Below, one piece after another: positions 1-12,620 of a stretch of 64,000 nucleotides of DNA. A program made the translations under genes and the position numbers. The notes under the pieces are model-generated. The model was not told the origin of the DNA, made no database searches, and saw only the letters and a program-made list of their open reading frames with translations. The stretch is from Saxidomus purpurata (lineage: Eukaryota > Mollusca > Bivalvia > Venerida > Veneridae), in assembly GCA_022818135.1 (NCBI GenBank), contig JAFMSR010000002.1, forward strand, positions 50,603,870 to 50,667,869, in the 5' to 3' direction. Every line of letters starts with the position of its first letter. The stretch's first letter is position 1.

Positions 1-2911
1 ATTACCTTCTGTTATTGTAATAAACCACAATGCAAAACATATTTTCAAAATTACACAGGGAGTCTCCATAAATCTATCGTATCAATCATCTTCGTCTACA
101 GCCTCGTAGCCTTAAGACATTTGCATTAAGATGTATAGACATTTAAGCTTGGAAGACATCAAGTCGCAGGTAAAACATTCCCAATCAAAATAGTTATAAT
201 ATACGTTTCCTTCTTTAAGTGAAAAAAAGGACAGAACCTAAAGTTCATCAAGTTAAAATCTAAAAGTTTTCAAGTTCTTCAATTAGTGTTTCTTCACATT
301 ATTTATCATTCTACAGGAAGTGAACATTTTGCATGGGCATGAGTGCTAGCCTATACATTTTGAATGCAGTAGCCTATCACAAAATACTCAAGAATCTTTT
401 CTCTGTTTCATTTGAAAATACAATCATTATGTAACTTTTTATTGTAGAATTTGACACAAATTTTGATCCCACGATTTTGATCGTGGACAGACTATTAAAC
501 TTAGGACTAAAAGACCAAATTTTGTGATCAGATATTTATGCTGCTTGCAGAAATACCTCATCTATCTACTACAGTGCCATTTCTAATAAAAATTTAAGTT
601 CCGGTATTGCAGAAAAACTTTTCTCACTAAGAAATTAAAGACAAAAAACCTGTATGCTGAAAAGTTAGAAAGATTTTAGTCTTGTATTTGATACACATCA
701 ATCTCAGTGGCTGGCGCATTGCAGATACAAAATGCATTCATTTACAATACTGCTAGTGAAAGCAAACATTCTGTAATATGTAAGTAATTAAAACTCCAAT
801 TATAACTGAAATATGAAATTTGTTTTAAATTCTGCTACATGAAAGATAACTTTTGAAGACTGCTTTCTAAAACTTTCCTGCATTTTCAGAAAACCTGTCT
901 CAGTGACTGGAAATTGGCGCAGACATAAAGTCAAGAGCTAAGGGCAGGGCTAATAAAGCTCATCAAGAACCACTGTAGCCCTATTATAATTCAGTCGACA
1001 GTAGGTATAAACTAATAACAACCGATGCGCTGTACAGGAACTAGGTGGATAGACAGCTTTCCGCAAGATGTATGTTGTAATTAAAGTTAAGATCGCAGAT
1101 TACATATGAGAAATTACAATAAATAAAATGTTTAACAGTAGAACAGTCAGGGATTCTGAGAATCATGACTCAAGGTTAAAATCCTTAAAATTATTGAAGT
1201 TAACCTATTCGTTGTGACAACTGTGGTTCTCAAGTACAGACCTAATGTTAAATAAATTGGTTTGAAATTTTGAACAGTTGCAAAATGTGCATTAATAATT
1301 ATATAACCGCCAGTTCTTAACAAATCTTTTCGCAAGTGCTCTGCCCGCATCCACCCCAAAGTATTCAAAACCATTATAGTTATCATATAAAACTACCTTT
1401 TAATTATTAGCTGATTCAACTATTTCAAAAACTGGACTTTTCCATTTTACATTAAAAACATACTAAAAATTCAGAAATTAAAATTTCTTGCCTTTGAAAT
1501 CATGCCAGGTTGATATATTATAACTTCAAAACTGCAATTACCTAACTGTTATACCATTACCCAACTTTAGAGCATGAAGACCTCTGAAACGAGGTGAAAA
1601 ATAATATAAAAAGAAAACGTTAGCTCGCAGCCTCAAAAATACAAAAATTAACTTCTGAAATGTTGTACAGATGCTAAATTTTCTGCTATATTAAAAACAC
1701 ATCAATTTTTTCCATGATGTCTTAATTTGTAAAATTTTTACACTAATCTACTGCTGACAAGTCATAATGGGAGAAAGTGAAGAGAGGCGCAACTGTATGA
1801 GACTCAAACAACATTTAGAACATTTTGTCCCAAAGGCTTCACCCTAATTACCAATCATCACAAACTGACTAGTGGCCCCACTGAAGACCTACTCTAAGAC
1901 ATAGCATGATGTAACCAGGGCTCTCGGCTGGGTACAATACCTTCTTCTGTTTCTTATTATGTAATGTCTCATTCCTCACCAGGAAAAAAAGTGATACCTG
2001 TCAGAGATTGTTTTCAGGTTCAGAATAAAAATTTCTGGAATGGAAGCAGATAAAGGGTTACAAATTTTAACATTATGTAAGACACTGATATTTCGCAGAT
2101 TAAATCACAGAGTATAAGTGCCAGTTAAGCATTACAACTTGGTAATAAAGAGCCAACAAGCTGCTTTCTAGGCAAGTTTACATTCATTGTGATTTTCTTA
2201 TGTAATGTGATGCGAAAAACTACTTAAAACAAATTTCCATAAAGTAAGTTCTGGCGTTTTTTCTATGTGATGGAATACAGAGATAAACATAAAACAAATA
2301 TAAGATTGATATCTTCTAGATCCAGTGACTTGTATCTGATCAAGAAATTCAACTTTCTTGACAGGTTTTATTTTATTGTATTTAGTTAAAATAGTTTTAT
2401 CAATTTTCAATTTCCTGAATGTGTTTTTTATGTAACCCCTACATTTGGGGCTTTTTATCTTGATTCAATCCAACAGTATTTTTTCAGCAAGCACACTCAG
2501 GATCTTTTATGCTACAGATCTGCAACCTGTCAAGTACATGTAAAAAAAAGAAGCAAAGCTGATGTCATCTTACAAATGGAGTATACATATGTAAGGGACA
2601 CAACACTGCACATGTTTCAAATAATGATACAACAGAATAGCATCACATGCTATATTTGTGCCAAATAACTTTCAAATTTGCCATTGACAAATTGCTTAGA
2701 TTAAAGTTTACAGTTTTATTGTAACATTTTATTTCTTAAGTTTGTAAAATGTTTAACAGGGATAAATAAAGCTTGGGACAAAGTGAGTGACAAACACTGC
2801 AAGTTTATGCAAAAATACTTTTTAAAGAGAATTAATTTTTATTGTGAAGGGCAATCAGGTGTTCCTTTAACCACTACAGTCATGATGAAGTAATCAAAAG
2901 GCCCAGTCACT

Positions 2912-3048
2912 GGCCAAAAATAAGGAATACAAGGAAGTCACAGATTGGCCAAAAATAAGGAACAAAAGGACGTCACAGATTGGCCAAAATAAGGAATACA
3001 AGTCACAGATTGGTAAAAAATAAGGAACACATTAAGAAGTCACAGATT
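2912..3048. repeat. Short degenerate tandem repeat, about 36-bp unit, 3-4 copies
   Basis: The phrase ggccaaaaataaggaa followed by gtcacagatt recurs at roughly 36-base intervals, with small insertions and deletions between copies. It is a local minisatellite with no coding potential. Confidence 0.8.
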
Positions 3049-6000
3049 CAATGCATTACAACTCTATACAAACTGTAGGGATTTTCATGTTACTTTCAAA
3101 TAAAAATAAAGCTTTTATTCTAAAGACTTCTCAATTAATGGCTTTTAAAGGCACTTCATTATATCCTTCTGATATATACTTAAGAAATAACAGGCAAACA
3201 GATTAAAAAAGAAAATTAAATTAAATTGAATTTTCCCAGCAAATTTATCACCATATTTTCTGTTAATGTGCCACCAGTAAGTTTTATAATCTTCCACTAT
3301 CCCCAAAGGAATAACAAATATTCATTTATCTTTGCAATTTTCCTCATTTCTATTTCAGTGCTTATTTATCTCAGACTGTCAGACAACTTGACAATTCCTG
3401 TCAATTGAAACAGCATTCAAGAACAAATCGGAACATTATTCTTAAGTCCAGGAATTTAGGAAAAAAACACAAAAGTTCAAATCAAGCATGCCTAGGGAGA
3501 TAAGTGTCTTAATGCAAAATCAAGCACAGCAGTGGCAAGATCATTGAAAGGTCAGGATCATATTTTGTAAATATTGTTACAGTATCTATTAATATAATAC
3601 TGATAAGTCAAGGGTCAAGTATATGAAATGTAAGTAGAATGATACTTTTTATGACACATTCAAGTATGATTTACTTAGATGCAGTGGTCATGTGGACACT
3701 ATGGCTCCAGCAGAACAAACAAATTGACAGATATTTAAATGAGTTCAAATTTATAAAGTTAGGCTCACCTTATTTATATTTTCTAGATTCTTAAGAAATA
3801 CAATGTTTGTATCAAAGTCAGATGCAAATGATGTATTAGACACAATATTTTCACAAATCTGCAATCTTCTTTAGGAAAACTGAGAATAGTTCATTTCAAA
3901 ACACTTCAACTGTCTTTGCCAGAAATAGATTTAGACAGTTCTCAGTTCTTTCCAACAAAACAGGCAACAAGATAAACTATAGTGCCATAAATAATCAAAT
4001 ACATTAGGAACAAAGTGGTCAAGTGGAATTCAAGAGAGAATGGCCCACTTGAATCAGACCGTAAACTTTGGCGGTCATTAACGTGAAATATACAAGCTGA
4101 CATTCTGGTATGTCTTCTGCCAGTTTGCAGGCCTGGTCAAGCAGCTTGGGTGCAAAGAGCACTGATTTTATTGCAAAAAGGCATTTTTATTGGAATTCTA
4201 TGACTGATATTCCTTCTGCTATTCTAAAGTTACAACGACAGAGGGGTCTGGGATATGTTGGAGACACTGAAAGTGTCATGGAATAATAAAATTTGTTATT
4301 GCAAATAAATAGGCTGGCAGAAAATCCATATGGATGAGACTTCTTACTGCCTGTAATTATCTATGACATTTAATTTTCAAGTATGGTATTGTAACAAGAT
4401 TTTTACCAGTGGTACTTCCATAACACTCCAATACAATCATAAATATTGTAGGGTTGAAGGCTGACATGCTGGCAACTGTGATAGAACTATCTTTCAGCAT
4501 AGTTTCAAGGTATTTTGGAAGTCCTCAAAGTACAAGGATTTACACAGTGTCATAAAGTTTTCTGGCAATACTTAATGTTCATGTGCTTTGATGCATTTAA
4601 GACATGGCTTTTACAGTAATTTTTCAGCCAACTTTCTGGTATAATAGGCATAGCCCTCATGTTTGGTACAATGTGGGGCTATGCATTCAACGAAATAGAT
4701 TTTTTACTGAAATATATTTTCAAGTAAATTACCAGAAGACTTAGTTTACTGGCTACAGACAAGGAGGCATAACAATAAGTTTTCCTGGATAACAATTTGC
4801 TGTATAGTGTCTAGACTGTCAAATGGCTCTCTGTATGCCACTGTAATAAGATTTAGTGATTATCAGAACTATAAAAGTATTCACAACCACATTATTGTCT
4901 TTTTTGAAAAAAAAAATTGCTTATTTTAAAGAAATTATTTAGAAGTTTATAAATAAACAGTGCAGATCACAGAAAATACAAGTATTTTAAAACTTGTTTG
5001 TCGATCAAACTGAGCAATAAACACCAGAAAATGCAAGTCCAATGACATCTTTTTGAAAGAAGCTGCCCTTATATGGACCCTTAGTAGTCAAAAACAGTCT
5101 ACAATGTTTGCAATCTGTAGGAAACAGTGCATCAGATACTAGGATTATAATCTCAACAGAAAATTATCTGTTGCTGCGAACTATTATTTTGATTTTTTTA
5201 TCTGTTCATTTTTCTGTCAATACTAACAGACGAAATGAACCCTAGAAACAAACTCCTACGAAATTTCCTGTTTGCTGCTGTACAAATTTTCTTTATTAAC
5301 AATCTCAACACAATACTTGAAACTATCAGTAAAAGAAAAAACGCTCAAGAAAATCATCTTTACGTCAATACATTCAATTTGAGGGAGACATTTTTTTTCG
5401 CTTTGCAAGGGGCATCATTTTCTTTAATGACCGCCCTTCTCTGTTATTTGTGATTTCCTATTGATTTAAACAAACTTCCCAAATCATGAAATTGCCTGGA
5501 AATGGTATAATGAATGGCAGAATTGCCGCAAGATAGAAACTCTATGTTGATTGTCTTTACTTGATGTCATTTTGATGATTCTGTATGGGTAAATGCAATT
5601 TTGTCCGATATTGTCTAAATGAGAACGTCTCCTTCCGTTACACTGCAGACCAGGAAATTGAAATACAAGTTGCGGACTTTCAGGAAATAATATGTCTATT
5701 AGAGACATCGATTAAAATATATGTGAAGTTGTATTCAATAATTTTACTTGACTTCGATTGTTTATATCTGTTGTTGTTGTCACTATTGTGGAAATGGTGC
5801 AAGCGGATCATTTACTTAAGGTACCTTAAGTATTCCTTGACGAAATGAGAAAAATTGTAAGTGATGTTTCACCAAACGTAAGACTAAATAAATGAATAGT
5901 GTATTTGAAGTAAAAACTGTTATGGGCAAAAAAAAAAAAGAATGCTCCACCTAGCCCATCCAGGCTCCACCCCCCACAAAACATGTTAAGTCAAAACATA

Positions 6001-9000
6001 TCAGTTTTTGAAGATTTCAAAATTTATCAAAAAGAAATAATTCAAAGTCTCACCTTCACAACATTTTGCCGTTAAAGTGAAAAAAATCTGTGCCAATGGT
6101 GGATGTGCACCGTGTAATCTGAGCAAAACTGGTAGTAATCAAAGGGAAGTAACTCAAAACTCTTCATTTCTCCAGTGGAATGGAAATTATCACATGACAG
6201 GAATTTTAATGAAATTGACATAACCACAAAATATGACATTTCCAGACAATTTTCATGGAATTTCAATCATTAGAGAGGAAATTGTTTAGAGAAGAATACT
6301 ATTTACGAGACTTTGCCATGATACAACTTTGTAAAAATGCAAACTGTTTCCAGAAAAGTCTTTGTAAATGAATGGTAATAGATCATTTACTGTGAACTGT
6401 TCATTATAAGATCTTTTAAATTATTCATTAAGAGTGTTAATTACAACAAAACTGGAAAACTACCAATGATGTAACTGTCAATAATTATCATAAAGGCATT
6501 ATAACATGCGATAATTGATGTTAATTACTGTCCAAATGGGAGCTATAGAATTGAAACAGTAATTTAAAGAATGTGTATAAATATAGAAAAAAATTTGCTT
6601 TGCATTGTTCCCACACAGCTGCGGCAAGGCAAGCATGTAGGATGAAGCAAAATGTATGTAAACAATAAAGCTTGAAGCCCAAACATTGATACGGTGGTGA
6701 AGTTAAGTATTCTTTAAGACACATTGATGAGTAAAACACCCGAATCTCATAAACAAAGCTTGATATCTTTTTTGCAGGCATTGTTTTGTAAGCACTTAGT
6801 AGACCAAGATGAGCAAAAATGAAGACAATTTTAAACCTGACTTGTAAATTCATCAAGGGTAATGAGTACCTTGGAAGAGGGAGGAATCCATATTCCTTTT
6901 GCTTTTGTTTTAGGTTTTAGAGCAAACTTCTAACTTCTGTTACGTTCAAGTGGTAAAAAAACTGATGCAAGACAGGGCAAGACGGGAAATACTATTAGCT
7001 CTTTTTATCATGGACAGATTGGCTAGGCTGATATAATAGCAACTATCTACATTTAGACATACTATGCCAAAAGGCCCCTACCCATAATCCTCAGACTTTT
7101 ATTTGAACCCCCCCCCCCCGACTCTCAAGGAATTCAATATTTCAGGATGTAAATTTGTTGAATCAGACTTAAAGTAAATCAAAAGCCACTATACTGATGA
7201 AGTTATGGAAGAATTCTAGCACATTTTTTCTTGGAACTGAATGCTTGAAGTCATGAGAAAAATATTTGGGTTGATTACCTAAATTAATCTGCCACTTGAA
7301 AATTGAATATCTTTTCCCACCCATAGTGTCAAAATTTCAGCGCTACTTCCAAAGTCCCCTATGAAAGTCACCAGCATGGAGATGTCACATGACCTATCAG
7401 CTGACACCCCATGTGACAGGTCAGGTGATCAAATTTGAAAGAACAATGGCCGTCATGAAAGCACTTGACAAAGTAATTGAGACAGGCACTTTGGAAAGCT
7501 CGAGAGCACTTCAACTATAATAATATCTCCAAGGAAAATTGAAATAAGGGAAAGTGCCTAGAAAATAATGTGTTAAAACAATACTGGCTTGTCTGAATAT
7601 CACAGAAATTTGGTTGAAAATAAAACCTTCGGGAGTAGAAAAAAAGCTCACAGACTATGTCAATACGACTAGTTTAGATTGAGTTGTGCTTCTGTTTCCC
7701 ACTTTCGGGAAAAAACGTTTCCATGAATTTTCATTATAGAGATCTTATTGTCACGTTCCCTCTGTAATACTGGTAATGCTGAATAAAGGCTGAAAGTGAA
7801 ACACCAAGGCTATGTAGTGAGGACCATTTCTTTTGAATACTTCAATATTGTTTAAAAATGAATGAACAAAACAATGAAAGGTGTAGTGTCTGTCAAAGTT
7901 GTAGAATAAAGCACTTATTTAAAGCAAAATATATGTATACCACTCCCCACTTGTATGAAATGCTATTGCTTAAAAAAAATTGCAAGGTCACTGAGGTATA
8001 CTGGTGAAATTGTTGAAGCTTCCATAACTTTCTGTTTGATTGAAGCATAAATGGCCAGAAAGAGTATAGTAATTTAGTGCATTTGCCTAAACGACCACAA
8101 ATATCCCTTAGTAAATCAGAAGAAGTGGAAACATGCGTTTGATAAAAAGGAGCATAACATTTTTTTCAAAAGAGACAAAAATTGCGCAATTATAACGTCA
8201 ATTTTCAAAATATTATTGAATGTATCATGCAGTGCAAAAGATTTATGAATAAAGATGTTAATATGGGAGCAGCTGTTATTTATAGGCCATAAAATTACGA
8301 TGATGCAAAACTCGTCTTGGTAGAATTAAAAACCTGATTCCGACAAATCCCCAAATACAGTAACTGATTCTTGTTTATGTCTGTTTTATAGACTCATGAC
8401 ATCATAATGGTTAATGTGGAATGTTTAATAGAGAAATATTGCATAAAAATTGAATTTACCTACCAGCATCTATGTCAGTCATTTTTTCTCACGTAGATAG
8501 TATTTGCAAAGAAATAGACGAAGAATGTGAACTGGTATTTGGCAGCGGAAAGGAGAGAGGGGAATGAAGGATAACAGATGACAAAAAGTTAGAGCTAGGT
8601 CATGAAGTCAAATATAAGAGTTTTGTGACCTTGTCTTTGAGCCAGGGACCTTGGTATTGCATATGAAACCATTTTCATTAGCATTTTTTCAGTGAAATCT
8701 TTTAAAAACCATTCCCAGAGTGACAAATGTCGTGGACCAGCTATATGCTGTATATACTGGTCTTTTGCAGATTGCTCCGCCACAGTCAATTTACAGGAAA
8801 ATGCACTACTGACTGTTTCTATGGAAAAGCAAAAGTGAAACTGCCACTATTGTCTCTGTTACTCGACAAATAGAATTTAAAAATTGACTACAAGTATTCC
8901 AATCAGCCAAAGCTAAAATTCGGAAGGAAAATGTAAAATTCTTTTATAATGAGTCTCACATTTAAACACTGACAGTAATACCCTATCATCTGGAAAAATG

Positions 9001-9429
9001 TACCAGCATGTTGTACACATTTATCATTCAAACTAGATTTCGGGAGGAAAATTGTACTTTTTTTTTATCAATCCAGAATCAAACTCATATTTGTTTCATG
9101 GTTGTACCAATTACACATCATTATCTTTCAAGTCATGTTGAGGAGGACTCGATCACCAAATTGCATTTCGTGGCACTCTACGCAGAAATGCATTTTAAGA
9201 GGGCCGATTACGTAACCAATTAGGAAATTACATGTCAAGTTTGCATCCTGTAATCAACTACTATTCATGCTATAACCATTGTAAAATGGGACACTGGTAT
9301 AGTATTTTTACACACTGATTGCAGGAGTTTTACAACTGACTTTCAGTTAACAAGCAAACATTTTTTTGGCCTTTTAATGCCAGTTTCTGCAACATTTCAG
9401 TTGACAGTTTATGTAACTACCATTTCTGG

Positions 9430-9600
9430 AACGACCAGTACTAGACTCCAGGACTATCCTCTGTAAGAAACTGCCAACTTCCTCACATAAAGGGCCAGGT
9501 CAGTTGTGGGGCTCTAACATTCGACACAATCAGTGAAATGTTTAGAGATTCTAATGCAGGAACCTCAATCACTAGACCACAGAGGCTGATCAGCAAATAA
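9430..9600 (-). repeat. tRNA-derived SINE relic (family 2)
   Basis: On the minus strand an A-box-like segment (TGTGGTCTAGTGATTGAGG) near 9590-9560 is followed about 80 bases later by gaggaagttggcagttt and agtctagtactgg. The same central block recurs near 19760-19830 (plus) and near 59500-59600 (minus), so this is an interspersed family and not a functional tRNA. The B box is not clear. The element is old and diverged. Confidence 0.45.
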
Positions 9601-11127
9601 TTTAACATGAAAAATGATCACTTCTTTGTGTGATATAATTAATATAAGACTGTTCTGAATAACATACTTGTTGTCTGCCAGAAGACATGAAGCTCAGTGA
9701 AGGTAAAAAGCTTGGCAAATTTTGCATTAATCTGTCCGCGACAAAATTAATTTCAAACTGTTCTAATCTGGCTGAATCTAGAACTTCTAAAATTCTTCAA
9801 AACAACACCTTTTTTTCTCGACATTCATAGGATTCTTTTCAATCCTTTTTATTACAAAATCAATTACCAATTTTCTTTAATCAAGTAAAACATCAATTCA
9901 GCGTAAATTCATTATAAACTGAAATTTTACAAGATACATGGTGTTTTTCTTTATTGCATTAATGTTGGTGCAACCAATCAGTTTTAAATCTCTTTTGTTA
10001 AAGCCAGTAATTACTACAAAAGGAATCGTTAACTCAAACAGATATCGTGTGATATCGCATTACAGATTTTGAAGGACAGACTGCACGAGTAAAATGCACT
10101 AACAATGAAAATATCGGCGATGTTGTGGCATCCCAGAAGACCAGACTCGTGAAATTGAGGGATGAAGCCCCGAGCCGCTGTCATATTTGGGGTCCCAAAA
10201 GATTTTTCATATTTTTTCCTGATTTGATAAAGAGAGGCTTTACTGACATTTTCTTGAAATGGTGACAATACTATTGATGAAATAATGTAATGAAATCTTC
10301 AAAATTTAAAAAATTAACAATATTTAAAAGCCTGCATATTGTACAGAACTTCCTGGAATGCAAGATTCCTTGAGAAATATTCCATTTTAGGGCCCCCATA
10401 TGACAAATGCTCAATTTTAATTTTTCATCAGTTTAAATGCAAATGACATAATTATGTCCTGCAAAGAAATATTAGCAGACGCTCGTTGTTGTCTGTTTTG
10501 AAATAACAGCTTCTTTCATCAAAGAAATTTATATTTTTATTGCTGTAACATGTTTGTAAATAGTGGTTTTACTAAAAGAAACTCTGACTTATCCAGCCTA
10601 CCATTTTTCAATGAAAAATACCACTTTGCACAAGGGGGTTTAAAACTTCTTGTCGACAATCTACTCGCGTCAAATAAGAAGAAAATGCTTCAATAAATTT
10701 TAACAAAGTTGCTCAATTGGACATAAAAACGAATGATGCAAACGTTTTTACAAAACATAATCTTTAGATTAATCTTCTCAGTCAAATTGTAAGCAGGGCT
10801 CAAAGCCATGACCGTCCAGTATTACAGTGACCCTTAATAACTCCACCAGGTATGTGATTCAACCTACATTTCACATGTAAACTGATAGTCCCCTATATCT
10901 GGTTTCACCGTCCTGGTAAAATAAGAAGACAAAATACCACAAAATAGTGAATTGGTTCAAATCTGTCCCAAGACAGAAGGCAAATTCTGTAAAATGTCTG
11001 AAAGCATTCTGCTGTCAAAATTGGCGAATCTTGATCCATCTTAAAAATTGATTAAGGTCTGTTGTTTAAGTATATTTGAAAGCAATTTTACAAACAGAAA
11101 AAGCTGAGCGTCTCTGAATATATAGCA

Positions 11128-11562
11128 TTGTCTGTTCGAAGAAAATTATTGTGTCTGATGCATAAAATAGACCTCGGCAGACATGCCAACAGTAGCGGCG
11201 ATAAAACTGTCATGTTTCTCCATAAAGTTTCCTTAGAAAGTATCAAATTTAAAAATAATTTGAATATTTTAAAAGGGATTTCACATTCTTGGAAAACCCA
11301 ATACAAAATTCAATCTCAAATGTCTTTGGTTCATTCAAATGAAATGAGCTATGATCATAAGACAAAACTTGGCACAGTGCTTATGAAAACATCAGAGAAC
11401 ATGAAAGCAATTGTGAGAGTATGGCTAATTAAACACGTCAAATTTTTGACAGTCCTAATGGAAGTGGCCTCGGAAATAGTGTCAATGGTGAAACAACTTT
11501 CGCATGATTCTGAAAGACAAATTTCTTTGTACGATTCAATTTTGATTAAATTTATTCAATAA
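11128..11562 (+). CDS. Orphan open reading frame, 144 codons, function unknown
   Basis: An ATG-to-TAA frame of 144 codons lies in otherwise stop-rich DNA. The product is rich in K, S, H and hydrophobic residues; the second half looks helical (repeated V, L, M and K). I recognise no domain, signal peptide or metal-binding cluster. It lies on the opposite strand to STPG2, downstream of its last identified exon, and no splice partner or poly(A) signal was identified. A frame of this length can occur by chance in a 64-kb window, so this is a candidate only. Confidence 0.2.
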   Translation: MSVRRKLLCLMHKIDLGRHANSSGDKTVMFLHKVSLESIKFKNNLNILKGISHSWKTQYKIQSQMSLVHSNEMSYDHKTKLGTVLMKTSENMKAIVRVWLIKHVKFLTVLMEVASEIVSMVKQLSHDSERQISLYDSILIKFIQ

Positions 11563-12366
11563 TTTCCTTTGGGTAGCATATGATACGGTTCCAGTTTGAA
11601 AAGCTTGGTACAAGTGTAGCGCGATCTTTGTATTGAGAACATCAGCACATTGGATGTCAATCTGCCGTTATTGCAGAAATGAGAAATGGAAATTGCGTTT
11701 TTTTTTATTAAATGTATGATCGCACTACTGATATCAATTCAAATTTATTTGCTGAAAAAATCCTAAATTGCCTTCTGCGGAAATCCTTTGAAGAAACAAG
11801 AATGAACTGTCTGTCTTTTTTTGGCGGTTTCAATAAGTACCTCTTGAAGCTTATAAAATGACTTTCTTGTCTACATAATAAATATTACCACATTTCACAG
11901 ACTAATCACAAATTATAGGACATGCCTTCAATCTCAAACTCTGTTGAAAATAAATCTTAATTAAGCAGAACAGCTGAGAAATTGAAGATTCTTGAAAATA
12001 TCTTTTTTTAGAGTTATTTTTGGATACTCGAGACTTTTTAATTTTCAGCTATAAAGATTAATTTCTGTATTATGACAAAGTCACTAAACTGCTATTACTG
12101 TGCTATAGATCAAAACTCCTTACAGGAGTTACCTCCCTTTACAGTAACAGAAACGAGGGCTGCCAGATTGAGTTTGACAAGATTTAGTAATTAAATAAAA
12201 TCATTTTTGTACTGTATGATTTTACTTATTTTATTCATCATATTTATTCATAGACTTAAAAAGGAAACTAGTCAAAGGGGTCTTCATCCTATTAACCAAC
12301 ATGATGCATTTCAGTCGGACAATACAGAATCTAAACAGTCAGTCGCTCCGACTAACTACAGCTTAC

Positions 12367-12620
12367 CTTGATTGATGTGAGATCATCCTTTAATCTTGTG
12401 GTAACTGAAGCGAATGTTGATGACAGATGGTGGTACCGTGACTGGAATGGTTTCTCCTTCACTTGGTAATGGTTGGGACCTGGCAACTCTGGCGCCTCTT
12501 TCTGTGCGATATTATTTGTGCGCACAGATGTTGTACCAAATACACCACGTCTCGTACTTTCTATATAAGCTTTCCTCATACTTTCTGACCCCATACCAGT
12601 GATGTTGTAGGATCCAGGAC
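12367..12620 (-). CDS. STPG2: STPG2 coding exon 8 (last one identified)
   Basis: After a polypyrimidine acceptor (ctgttttttag|GTCC) the exon completes PGPGSYN in phase and encodes residues 355-439, including GVFGTTSVR, LPGPNHYQV and a Ser/Thr/Lys-rich end. It stops at AAG|gtaagc in phase 0. If unspliced, translation ends four codons later. Confidence 0.88.

Larger units (their letters stand above)
1..12366. other. AT-rich flank without a supported host gene
   Basis: I see no multi-exon gene here. The only open frames are short and lack recognisable motifs, apart from the orphan frame at 11128-11562. The region should contain the missing 3' end of the minus-strand STPG2 gene if that gene continues past its last clear exon, but no further Pro-Gly repeat is visible on the minus strand. 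Small structures include a 7-bp perfect hairpin around 467-484, a C10 run near 7111, a tandem repeat at 2912-3048 and a SINE relic near 9430-9600. Confidence 0.5.

Noticed and set aside
10093..10240. Minus-strand exon candidate in a locally less AT-rich patch
   Set aside because: The possible acceptor gives a frame that does not match the phase of STPG2 exon 8, and there is no Pro-Gly repeat or other recognisable motif.
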